A stretch of DNA of 64,000 nucleotides from Peribacillus sp044761665 (GTDB lineage: Bacteria; Bacillota; Bacilli; Bacillales; DSM-1321): contig NZ_JBIWCW010000001.1 in NCBI RefSeq assembly GCF_044761665.1, positions 496,001-560,000 on the forward strand, in the 5' to 3' direction. Both the position numbers and the translations under genes were made by a program. Shown here piece after piece: positions 24,634 through 32,405 of the stretch; positions within the stretch are counted from its first letter, which is position 1, and every line of letters begins with the position of its first letter. The notes below the pieces were generated by a model. The model searched no databases and had not been told where the DNA came from. It saw nothing but the letters and a program-made list of their open reading frames with translations.

Positions 24634-25182
24634 TCATCTCGTTTTGTACAGTAAGTGAATTTGATTGGCAATATAATCTGTACTAAAATGAAGACCTTTC
24701 TTAATCCACCACATGATGATTCCAACCAATGAGGCTGTTTTAATATCAATCGTAACATAATCATCAGGGACATCTTTTGTAGTATTCTTCCTTCTTGTTT
24801 CTATGAGTTGCTTTATTAATAAAAACAATTGTTCCTCGAATTGATTTGTTTTAAATAAAGCGAGTAAATAATTTCGATGGATATATAAATAATCAAGTAA
24901 CTCTGTTAGTTGTTGTTTTTCCGATAAATCTTTTGCATGTATTAAATCGACAATTTTAATAGAGAGGTCATGTACAATTTCATCGGTGATATGTGTTAGT
25001 AAATCTTGAATATCCTGATAATGCAAGTAAAAGGTTGTTCGATTTAATCCTGCTTTAGCTGCGACCTTTTGAACCGTCAAATTAGAAATTGCGTTGTCTT
25101 CAGAAAGAAGAGAAAAGACGGCTTTTTTAAACATGTCTCTTGAACGTATTGTACGAGGATCTTCTTTTTTAAGTGTAGACAT
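24634..25182 (-). CDS. TetR/AcrR-family regulator of the adjacent efflux gene
   Basis: A 182-residue regulator: N-terminal HTH (LTVQKVAAKAGLNRTTFYLHY at about 37-57) and a helical ligand domain with a TetR_C-type tail. AAAGGAG precedes the ATG. It is divergent from an MFS efflux gene, with an operator-like palindrome between them, so it most likely represses both genes until a drug-like ligand binds. Confidence 0.87.
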   Translation of the reverse strand: MSTLKKEDPRTIRSRDMFKKAVFSLLSEDNAISNLTVQKVAAKAGLNRTTFYLHYQDIQDLLTHITDEIVHDLSIKIVDLIHAKDLSEKQQLTELLDYLYIHRNYLLALFKTNQFEEQLFLLIKQLIETRRKNTTKDVPDDYVTIDIKTASLVGIIMWWIKKGLHFSTDYIANQIHLLYKTR

Positions 25183-25304
25183 TTTAAACTCCTTTATCGA
25201 TATTACTTACACTTTCTCTACGCACCTATTATCTATGTCGAGTAGTGAACATTTTCAAAAAAACTGTTCATGGTCATAAACATATAGTTTTGTTACTATA
25301 TATT

Positions 25305-25325
25305 TTATCGACACGACGTCGATAA
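25305..25325. promoter_or_regulatory. TetR-type operator
   Basis: TTATCGAC and GTCGATAA are perfect eight-base arms around ACGAC, located 28 bases before the MFS start. A partial relative (TTATCGATATT) lies at about 25195-25205 in front of the regulator gene. Confidence 0.75.
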
Positions 25326-25353
25326 TGCAAATTTGGATTAAAGGGGTTTAGGA

Positions 25354-26796
25354 ATGACTAAGGAAATAACAGAAAGAAATAAAACAATCTTATTAATCGT
25401 CCTGATTGCAGGCTGTTTTTTATCAACCTTGAATCAAACTCTATTAAATGTTGCATTGAGTAGTTTCATGGATATATTTCATGTAACCGCAGCAACAGTA
25501 CAATGGTTATCAACAGGTTTTATGCTAGTAAACGGTGTGTTGGTACCCATTACGGCGTTTCTAATGAAACGATTTTCTACAAGACAGCTTTTTATTAGCT
25601 CGATGTTGTTTTTGTTAATCGGGTCTGTACTTTGTGCATGTGCGACGAATTTCGGCATGCTGTTAACAGGAAGAATGATTCAAGCTATCGGTGCTGGGAT
25701 TATCATCCCTTTATTGATGACAGTTATTTTATATTTGTATCCTAGCGAAAAGCGTGGAAGTGTTATGGGGACGATTGGCTTTGCCATGATATTCGCACCA
25801 GCCATAGCTCCTACACTGTCTGGTTTTGTCATTGAATATTTATCATGGAGATGGCTATTTATTGGGTTAGCTCCATTCATAGTAATCGTCATTGTTCTTG
25901 CGTTTAAATATTTAATGAATGTTGTAGAAACAAAAAAAGCAAAATTAGACATCACCAGTGTCATTTTATCATCGATTGGTTTTGGATGTATTTTATTTGG
26001 ATTCAGTAGTGCAGGAAGCAAGGGATGGGATGATTCCATTGTTATGACAACGATCATCGCCGGAATAATCGTTACGACTTTATTCTGTTTACGTCAGTTA
26101 AAATCAAACGACCCCTTATTAAATTTAACCGTTTTCAAGTATAAAATTTTCACTCTTACATCTTTCATTAATATCCTCATTACGATGATTATGTATGCAG
26201 ATTTAATCCTTTTACCTATTTACTTACAGGATGGAAGAGGTTTTTCAGCTTTTGAGGCTGGACTGCTTTTATTACCAGGAGCAGTGATTAATGCCTTCTT
26301 ATCACCTATCACAGGTAGGATGTTTGACAAATACGGTGCTAAACCACTCTTCATTACAGGTTTAATATTCATCATCATTTCCATGTGGGGAATGATTGAT
26401 TTAACTGAATCCACACCTTATATATATTTAATGGTTCGGACCTGTATTTTACGAATAGGATTAAGCTTCATTACCATGCCTTTAAATACAGCTGGTTTGA
26501 ATGCTTTGCCAAGGGAATTGGGTTCACATGGTTCAGCGGTAAATAATACCGTTCGCCAATTAGCAGGGGCGATTGGAACAGCAGTTGTCATCACTGCGTA
26601 CACCATTCAAGCGACTTCCCATGCCTCTGAGTTATCTATCGAAAACACAAACATGACCGCTACACAACTCAATACATTAGCTTCAATCTTTGGCTCAAGT
26701 GATGCCTATCTATTTATGTTAGTTTTATCTTTTGTGGCGTTAATCGTTACATTCTTTATGCCTAAAAAAATGGTCACACAAAAAAGGCAAAGGTAA
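25354..26796 (+). CDS. MFS multidrug efflux transporter, DHA2 (EmrB/QacA-like)
   Basis: A 480-residue inner membrane proton-drug antiporter with about 14 hydrophobic segments. The DHA2 pattern is visible: LNQTLLNVAL in helix 1, QWLSTGFMLVNGVLVP, GRMIQAIGAGIIIPL (motif C region) and FMPKK at the end. AAAGGGGTTTAGGA precedes the ATG. Controlled by the divergent TetR regulator. Exported substrates cannot be predicted. Confidence 0.9.
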   Translation: MTKEITERNKTILLIVLIAGCFLSTLNQTLLNVALSSFMDIFHVTAATVQWLSTGFMLVNGVLVPITAFLMKRFSTRQLFISSMLFLLIGSVLCACATNFGMLLTGRMIQAIGAGIIIPLLMTVILYLYPSEKRGSVMGTIGFAMIFAPAIAPTLSGFVIEYLSWRWLFIGLAPFIVIVIVLAFKYLMNVVETKKAKLDITSVILSSIGFGCILFGFSSAGSKGWDDSIVMTTIIAGIIVTTLFCLRQLKSNDPLLNLTVFKYKIFTLTSFINILITMIMYADLILLPIYLQDGRGFSAFEAGLLLLPGAVINAFLSPITGRMFDKYGAKPLFITGLIFIIISMWGMIDLTESTPYIYLMVRTCILRIGLSFITMPLNTAGLNALPRELGSHGSAVNNTVRQLAGAIGTAVVITAYTIQATSHASELSIENTNMTATQLNTLASIFGSSDAYLFMLVLSFVALIVTFFMPKKMVTQKRQR

Positions 26797-26832
26797 GAAA
26801 TGGACTGTTTCATATATAAATCAATACAAACT

Positions 26833-26875
26833 AGAAGAGGCAAAAATGTTATTTCAACAACATTTCTGCCTCTTC
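26833..26875 (+). terminator. Terminator after the MFS gene
   Basis: AGAAGAGGCA and TGCCTCTTC with an inner AATGTT/AACATT pairing, followed by ATTATTT. Confidence 0.75.
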
Positions 26876-26908
26876 ATTATTTATAAGATTTCATTTTTCT
26901 TCTATACC

Positions 26909-27253
26909 CTACCAATTTGTGATAATCACGATAATATATAAAACAAACCAGATACACTGTAACAGAAGTGCAGCACTGAACAACCGGCTTTTCGTGTAGT
27001 CATCCCTGATGAAAAGCCTCCAGCTCAGCATCAGAACGACCGATACACCTGGAATCAAAATCGCGGTCATCATGAAATAGCTGGATGCAACATTCCACAC
27101 AAGCTGAAAGACAATAATGATAATAGCGAGCAAATAATGAACCTTTTCCTTCCGTGCCCGGATGACCCAAAGTAAGGTAAGCGCCACTGTCGCGAGCAGA
27201 ATGACTTCCGTTGCCACAATAAAGAAAATGTCATATAACGTTACTCCGTCCAA
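26909..27253 (-). CDS. Small four-helix membrane protein, unknown
   Basis: A 114-residue protein with four hydrophobic segments and no family I recognise. I place the start at TTG 27253, because AAGGAGG stands six bases upstream and the first helix begins right after (DGVTLYDIFFIVATE). The open frame continues 22 codons further upstream without a ribosome binding site. Confidence 0.65.
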   Translation of the reverse strand: MDGVTLYDIFFIVATEVILLATVALTLLWVIRARKEKVHYLLAIIIIVFQLVWNVASSYFMMTAILIPGVSVVLMLSWRLFIRDDYTKSRLFSAALLLQCIWFVLYIIVIITNW

Positions 27254-27342
27254 AGCAATCCTCCTTCTTATTACAAGATCGCTTCTATGTATATGCCACT
27301 TGGACGGAAGAGTTGACATGACTTCCCAAGTGAATCCATGCT

Positions 27343-27376
27343 AAAAAAGACCCTTTCGCTAAGCGAAAAAGATCTT
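27343..27376 (-). terminator. Terminator downstream of the DUF3997-like lipoprotein gene
   Basis: GCGAAAAAGATCTT pairs with AAGACCCTTTCGC around a three-base loop; on the minus strand it is followed by TTTTTT. It lies about 130 bases beyond the stop; no gene was seen between. Confidence 0.65.
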
Positions 27377-27503
27377 CTATTACTACCGCTCAATAGTAAG
27401 AAAACGACCAAGTACCCGACCTCTTCCGTTTTCATAATATCCACTGTAAAAATTGTCAGAACGAAATAAAGGAACACGAAAAGTCTTCTTTAAGAGAAAA
27501 CGC

Positions 27504-27956
27504 TTATTCATCTCCTGACCATTCTTTAATTTCATCTATTTCTTGTAGCACAATATCATTAGATATTCCAAATTCAGCTTTTTTCTTTGTAAAACTAGTA
27601 CCATCTAAAGGTCCAGTCACTTCGCCTGTAGCCACTTCCAGTATCCAAAAGTTCACGTTTTTTTCATCAGGGATTTGATAGCCGTTGTTGCTAGCCTCGT
27701 CATCCTTCAAGCCAAGTTGCTTTGCGAGAATATAATGGTCATCCCAAGCAACTTCGGTAACTTTCGTGGGAATGACGGCGGTTCCCCAACTACCTTCACT
27801 TTCTTTTGGCGCAATCTTGACTTCGTGGGCTGATGTTCTTATTACAGAATATCCTCCAGGTAGGTCCTTATCAAAGTCAGATAGGCCTGGACAACCTGTT
27901 AAGAATAAGAGTGAAAGCAAGCTTAATAATAAATAACGCCATATTTTAATATGCAT
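27504..27956 (-). CDS. DUF3997-like lipoprotein
   Basis: A 150-residue lipoprotein: signal peptide with lipobox LFLTGC (Cys22), then a globular domain (GGYSVIRTSAHEVKIAPK, KVTEVAWDDHYILAKQ) that resembles DUF3997. Attached outside the membrane; function unknown. TAGGAGA precedes the ATG. Confidence 0.75.
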   Translation of the reverse strand: MHIKIWRYLLLSLLSLLFLTGCPGLSDFDKDLPGGYSVIRTSAHEVKIAPKESEGSWGTAVIPTKVTEVAWDDHYILAKQLGLKDDEASNNGYQIPDEKNVNFWILEVATGEVTGPLDGTSFTKKKAEFGISNDIVLQEIDEIKEWSGDE

Positions 27957-28092
27957 TACATTCTCCTATCCACAATAGATCAAAAAGATATCTTAAACGA
28001 CGTTATATCTACATCTGCTAGAACAGTTGTAGTAGTTGGGTGATCAGGAAAATCAAGAACGATAATAGTAAAAATAATCCTATGAGAAGAAG

Positions 28093-28878
28093 TCAAATCA
28101 TATCCCTAATTTTCCTACAAACATAGACCATCCCATAACTATCATTCGTTACAGGTGTTTCATTCCAATCCTCGAAGATATGGACGATTTCCAGTCCGTT
28201 AATCAATAGAATGCGTTCCATTTCTTTAGGAAAAACGTATCGTATCCGTATGTTCGTTCTTTCTTCATCTATTATTGTACCTTCGTCATCTACATACTTT
28301 CTGATCGTCGTGTAATGTTGGACCTGATTGAGTGAGTCATAGGTACTTTTTGTATAAACATCGATTTTTTTTGAAGTATCCTCATCCTCAATGGTTCTCC
28401 AATATTCTTCTGTGTCAGGTTGAAGTAATTCTTCTGTGCTTGGAAACCTCGTATCAAAAATGAATAACCCATCAAGTTCTAAATGTTTATTAACAGATGA
28501 TAAGAATCCGTCCTGGTCTTCATTGGTAAGAAAATGCTGAAAGGAGTTCCCGACTGAAAAGATCAATGGACTTCTTACATTCAAGTTCAGCATTCTAGCA
28601 TCCTGTTCGATCCATTCAATATGTACATTCAGGTCTGACGACTTCCTTTTGGCTTGTTCTAGCATTCCTTTATGAACATCCACTCCTATCATTGTATATC
28701 CTTTCCTCGCTAAAGGAATGGTCGCCCTCCCTGTCCCACAAGCTAAATCAAGAATGGGCCCTTCGGTTTTTGAAGCCCATTTCAATAGATAAGGAAGGTC
28801 TTGCCTATATGATTCATTTTCCTTATCATATAAAATCGGATCATCGTACTCTTCTGAATTTTCCTTAATGTTCTCCAT
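28093..28878 (-). CDS. Class I SAM-dependent methyltransferase
   Basis: A 261-residue cytosolic methyltransferase with motif I ILDLACGTGRA at about residue 42, the acidic motif II GVDVH, and WIEQDARML. The C-terminal beta-rich part (KIDVYTKSTYDSLNQ) is common in small-molecule methyltransferases of Bacillus. The acceptor is unknown. AAAGGAGGT precedes the ATG. It stands alone. Confidence 0.85.
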   Translation of the reverse strand: MENIKENSEEYDDPILYDKENESYRQDLPYLLKWASKTEGPILDLACGTGRATIPLARKGYTMIGVDVHKGMLEQAKRKSSDLNVHIEWIEQDARMLNLNVRSPLIFSVGNSFQHFLTNEDQDGFLSSVNKHLELDGLFIFDTRFPSTEELLQPDTEEYWRTIEDEDTSKKIDVYTKSTYDSLNQVQHYTTIRKYVDDEGTIIDEERTNIRIRYVFPKEMERILLINGLEIVHIFEDWNETPVTNDSYGMVYVCRKIRDMI

Positions 28879-28975
28879 GCATACCTCCTTTAACGAAATG
28901 ATAGATCGCTGCTATTTAATAATTTTACCACATTACCCATAAATTGTCGTTATTGAACACTACTCCCTCAACAAG

Positions 28976-29003
28976 AAAAGGGCTACCGAAGTAGTCCCTT
29001 ATT
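28976..29003 (-). terminator. Terminator of the DUF4181 gene
   Basis: AAGGGCTAC and GTAGTCCCTT form a stem with one bulge; on the minus strand it is followed by TTTTCTTGTT. Confidence 0.7.
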
Positions 29004-29012
29004 TCAGAATAA

Positions 29013-29381
29013 CTAGATTGTAAAATAATTCATTCCAAACACCATAACCAACGCAAATATTAAGTATGTGAGTGTTATCAAATACTGTTTGGAAGGTTTC
29101 AAGTACTTCCACTCCAGAACTGATTGAAAACCAATTAATACGTTTAAGAATAATACCCAATACCACTTAAGTATATTTTCATATTCTAATACCATGGGAA
29201 GTGCACACAAAAAAATGCATAGGATGATCCCTCTTCCCCATCGGTCCATATTCTTACCAGGAGTTTCTGATATACTTTCTTTTTTTTCTACACCAAGCCA
29301 TTTCGTTAGATACTTATTTATAAAGAGTGCAACAATAAAAATAAGAAAAAAAACCACTAAAAATGACACTAAGAATCTCAT
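29013..29381 (-). CDS. DUF4181-type membrane protein
   Basis: A 122-residue protein with four hydrophobic segments and the EWKYLKPSKQYLITL segment typical of DUF4181 proteins of Bacillus. Function unknown. AAAGGG lies ten bases before the ATG. It is monocistronic, with its own terminator. Confidence 0.7.
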   Translation of the reverse strand: MRFLVSFLVVFFLIFIVALFINKYLTKWLGVEKKESISETPGKNMDRWGRGIILCIFLCALPMVLEYENILKWYWVLFLNVLIGFQSVLEWKYLKPSKQYLITLTYLIFALVMVFGMNYFTI

Positions 29382-29494
29382 GAAAACACAACCCTTTTCA
29401 ATCCACTCAATCCAGATATAGTGGCTTTACTCCACCAAAATATATACTTCCTACCCTCATGAATAAGCCCTGGTATTCATGAATCGCTCATATC

Positions 29495-29671
29495 TTACTC
29501 TCTTTTTTCCTTTTCAAGCAACTCGATGATTTTATCAAGTTTTTGTTCTACGGGATTAGAATTGCGAGATCTTGTGACGAGGGCCCGGACAAAAAAGTAA
29601 ATGGCAAAGATTATGCCAAACAATAAAATAAACATAATTATTTGAAAAAGTATATCACCGAAAACACCCAA
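29495..29671 (-). CDS. DUF4083-type small membrane protein, copy 1
   Basis: A 58-residue protein with one long hydrophobic helix and a charged tail (EQKLDKIIELLEKEKRE). I choose TTG 29671: GAGGTG stands six bases upstream and the same arrangement occurs in copy 2. GTG 29680 is an alternative. It is a close paralogue of the gene at 34698-34877. Function unknown. Confidence 0.7.
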   Translation of the reverse strand: MGVFGDILFQIIMFILLFGIIFAIYFFVRALVTRSRNSNPVEQKLDKIIELLEKEKRE

Positions 29672-29781
29672 AAAATCCACCTCTTCCTTATTTATCAATG
29701 ATAACATATGATGGTTGGCAATCATTTCATTGATTCATATAACATTTTCGCTATCATCTCTACTCCCACCCTACAAGCGAG

Positions 29782-29822
29782 TTATAAAAGTTTTGCCATA
29801 TAGTACTCATTATAAGATTTTC
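29782..29822 (-). pseudogene. GNAT acetyltransferase 3'-end remnant
   Basis: Reads GKSYNEYYMAKLL and a stop on the minus strand, nearly the same as the end of the GNAT pseudogene at 34895. Only about 14 codons remain, upstream of DUF4083 copy 1 exactly as the longer remnant precedes copy 2. Confidence 0.75.
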
Positions 29823-29842
29823 CTTCTATATTAAATCTCTCT

Positions 29843-29874
29843 AAATAAAAAGAGCGCACGAAAAATCCGTACGC
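29843..29874 (-). terminator. Terminator of the HAD phosphatase gene
   Basis: On the minus strand GCGTACG pairs with CGTGCGC (one G-U pair) and is followed by TCTTTTTATTT. Confidence 0.75.
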
Positions 29875-29884
29875 CCATCATTAT

Positions 29885-30745
29885 TCACTTTGGTTGAGCT
29901 ATCGGAAATGCTTTTTTCAAAAAGTGATACAGACCATCTTCTCGATAAGAGTACTCCGTCACTTCATCCGCCTGTTCCTTTACCAATTCGAGCGCATTTT
30001 TCATGGCTACGCAGTGGCCGGAGAGCTTGAATAGAGGAAGGTCATTTTCTCCGTCTCCTACGGCCAGAATATCTTCCGGTGATAGAGTAAAATGATCAAG
30101 TAAGACTTGGACGGCTGTTGCTTTCGAGACACCGTCCACGGTCACTTCCACATTATGATCTGTGGAGGATGCGGTCGTGAAGGCCGTTTTCTTCTTGAAC
30201 TGTTCGAGATCTGCGATCCAATCTTTAATGGCCTTCATTTCTTTACTGAAAAAATAAATCTTGGCCACACTTAATTCTTCGAGCTCATCGACCCAGTTGA
30301 TTTTGCTCTCGACTGCGACCTTTCTGGATAACCATTCGTTTTCATCAACCGTCTCCGGTTTTGTCCCCATCATTTGTTTAACCATATAGTCTTTATCTTT
30401 TTGCAAGGACATTCTGACGCCATCATTTGGATGAACTTCGTAAAATATCTCTCTTGCTGCCGCTTTATCAATCATGTCGTCCACAAGTTCAGACGGCAGT
30501 GCATGTTCGAATATCTTCTCCGCTCCAATAAAGGCGGACATGCCATTGGCCGTTACCATCCCGTCGACAATCAAATCCTCTGGCAGGACATCTCTTAATT
30601 CTTTGATCGTTCTTCCGGTTGCAATGAACACCTTCATTCCACTATTTCTAAGTTCGATTAAGTAGTTTTTCAGCGTATCGTTCACCGTGTTCACTTCATT
30701 CAATGTTGTGCCATCCATATCGAGCACGATTGCTTTGTATCCCAT
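29885..30745 (-). CDS. Cof-type HAD hydrolase
   Basis: A 286-residue HAD-superfamily phosphatase with a type IIB cap. Motif I is LDMDGTTLN with Asp9 and Asp11, motif II ATGRT, and motif IV GDGENDLPLF. The family dephosphorylates sugar phosphates and pyridoxal phosphate; the substrate is not evident. GAGGTGG precedes the ATG. A terminator separates it from the PTS operon upstream, so it is probably independent. Confidence 0.87.
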   Translation of the reverse strand: MGYKAIVLDMDGTTLNEVNTVNDTLKNYLIELRNSGMKVFIATGRTIKELRDVLPEDLIVDGMVTANGMSAFIGAEKIFEHALPSELVDDMIDKAAAREIFYEVHPNDGVRMSLQKDKDYMVKQMMGTKPETVDENEWLSRKVAVESKINWVDELEELSVAKIYFFSKEMKAIKDWIADLEQFKKKTAFTTASSTDHNVEVTVDGVSKATAVQVLLDHFTLSPEDILAVGDGENDLPLFKLSGHCVAMKNALELVKEQADEVTEYSYREDGLYHFLKKAFPIAQPK

Positions 30746-30775
30746 GTTTCCACCTCATCCGTTCGAATTTTGTAA

Positions 30776-30821
30776 TAAAAATGCCAACAGCCTATGATCT
30801 ATAAGATTGTAGGCTGTTGGC
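30776..30821 (-). terminator. Terminator of the ascorbate-type PTS operon
   Basis: GCCAACAGCCTA (30783-30794) and TAGGCTGTTGGC (30810-30821) pair perfectly over 12 bases and are followed by ATTTTTATTA on the minus strand. Confidence 0.88.
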
Positions 30822-30841
30822 GAATCTATTTTTCTAGTAGA

Positions 30842-32110
30842 TTAAGAAAATCCTAACATTTTCAAAATACTTAATATGAATAGACCTACCACACCGAAAT
30901 CTGAGTCACCGAATGTCGTGCCTTCAAATCCTATATTACCTAATGATATCAGTAAAATGGCTGGTAGGAAACTAATCAAGATTCCATTGGCAAAAGAACC
31001 GAGCATGGCTCCGCGACGACCACCCGTCGCATTTCCGAACACCCCCGCGGCAGCTCCTGTGAAGAAATGCGGGACAAGTCCCGGAACAATAACCTTCAAT
31101 CCTAATACCGGCAAGAGGAACATCGATAAGATTCCCGCGATGAAACTAAATAAAAAGCCGATAATCACTGCGTTTGGAGCAAAAGGAAAAATCGTCGGAC
31201 AATCTAGTGCAGGCTTCGTATTGGGCGCAATTTTGTCTGCAATCCCTTTGAAGGCTGGCACGATCTCGGCAATCAACATCCGTACCCCAGCTAGAATGAT
31301 ATATACACCAGCGGCAAACGTAATGGCTTGTATAAACGAAAATACAAGGAAGTTGGAACCACCGGAAAGTGTCGATTCAATATAATCTTGTCCTGCAAAC
31401 AGAGCGACAATCAAAAAGAAAATCGTCATTGTCAGCGATACAGCAACGGATGTGTCCCGTAAAAACCCTAAAGATTTAGGTACCTTAATTTGTTCCGTTG
31501 TCTTTTCCTTGTTTCCGAACCATTTCCCGATCGTAGCGGAAACGAAATACCCGATTGTCCCAAAGTGACCGATGGCAAAATCATCACTTCCGGTAATCTG
31601 TCTTACAAAAGGCTGCAGAATGGCAGGAAATACGACCATACATAGCCCTAATAAAATGGAGCCAATAAGGATAAGCGGGAAACCGTTCAGTCCACCAACC
31701 GATAAAGCGACAGCTAGTAGACAGGCCATGAATAATGTATGGTGACCCGTTAAAAAGATATATTTCAATGGAGTGAAGCGTGCCAATAAAATATTCACAA
31801 TCATACCGAAGACCATAATCAGCGCCGTTGACGTCCCAAAATCACTTTGCGCAGCAGCTACGATGGCTTCGTTATTCGGAATGACGCCCTCTACATGAAA
31901 CGCCTGGTCGAACATTTGACTAAATATGTTAAGGGCACCTGTAAGGACGGCTGCTCCTGCTCCAATGATAATGAACCCCATAACCGTTTTCAGCGTTCCT
32001 GACACAACATCGGCACTGGACTTTTTCTGTAACAGTAAGCCAATCAGAGCGAATAACCCCACGAGTATGGAAGGTGTGCCTAAAATATCGTTCATAATGA
32101 TATCCAACAT
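30842..32110 (-). CDS. ulaA: PTS ascorbate-type permease, EIIC (UlaA/SgaT family)
   Basis: A 422-residue membrane protein with about eleven hydrophobic segments and the UlaA/SgaT pattern (ILGTPSILVGLFALIGLLLQ, YIFLTGHHTLFMACLLA, MLPLGL-like segments, FGNATGGRRGAM). It is the translocating subunit of an L-ascorbate-type PTS. AAGGGGG precedes the ATG. It follows EIIB and the regulator in one operon. No ascorbate-6-phosphate catabolic gene is present nearby, so the actual substrate could be another sugar acid. Confidence 0.88.
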   Translation of the reverse strand: MLDIIMNDILGTPSILVGLFALIGLLLQKKSSADVVSGTLKTVMGFIIIGAGAAVLTGALNIFSQMFDQAFHVEGVIPNNEAIVAAAQSDFGTSTALIMVFGMIVNILLARFTPLKYIFLTGHHTLFMACLLAVALSVGGLNGFPLILIGSILLGLCMVVFPAILQPFVRQITGSDDFAIGHFGTIGYFVSATIGKWFGNKEKTTEQIKVPKSLGFLRDTSVAVSLTMTIFFLIVALFAGQDYIESTLSGGSNFLVFSFIQAITFAAGVYIILAGVRMLIAEIVPAFKGIADKIAPNTKPALDCPTIFPFAPNAVIIGFLFSFIAGILSMFLLPVLGLKVIVPGLVPHFFTGAAAGVFGNATGGRRGAMLGSFANGILISFLPAILLISLGNIGFEGTTFGDSDFGVVGLFILSILKMLGFS

Positions 32111-32138
32111 AGTCTTGCCCCCTTTTACCGAGCTTTAG

Positions 32139-32405
32139 TTAGACAAGTGATTCCAATTTGGATGTAATTTCAGGAATGCTCATCATATTTTCCAATGTAA
32201 CAATCGTACGGGTTCCATCATCTAGCTGGCCAACAATATCTGCTGCCCCTAGGAAAATGTCCGCTTGGGCCGATTTAGCAGAAGTTAAATCCGTATGATC
32301 TACCTCAGCCGTTTTCCCCATTTCTGTTAAAGCCTTTTTCACATTCATCTCCATAATAAAACTACTGCCCAATCCATTTCCGCAAACTACCATGATTTTT
32401 TTCAT
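32139..32405 (-). CDS. ulaB: PTS ascorbate-type EIIB (UlaB/SgaB family)
   Basis: An 88-residue cytosolic phosphocarrier with the phospho-accepting cysteine in MVVCGNGLGSSF (Cys8). It passes phosphate from EIIA to the incoming sugar at EIIC. AAGGAGG precedes the ATG, which overlaps the regulator stop by four bases (ATGA). Confidence 0.88.
   Translation of the reverse strand: MKKIMVVCGNGLGSSFIMEMNVKKALTEMGKTAEVDHTDLTSAKSAQADIFLGAADIVGQLDDGTRTIVTLENMMSIPEITSKLESLV

Noticed and set aside
27271..27477. 68-codon minus-strand frame between the four-helix membrane gene and the lipoprotein gene
   Set aside because: It runs through the terminator hairpin at 27343-27376 and has no start signal, so it is unlikely to be coding.
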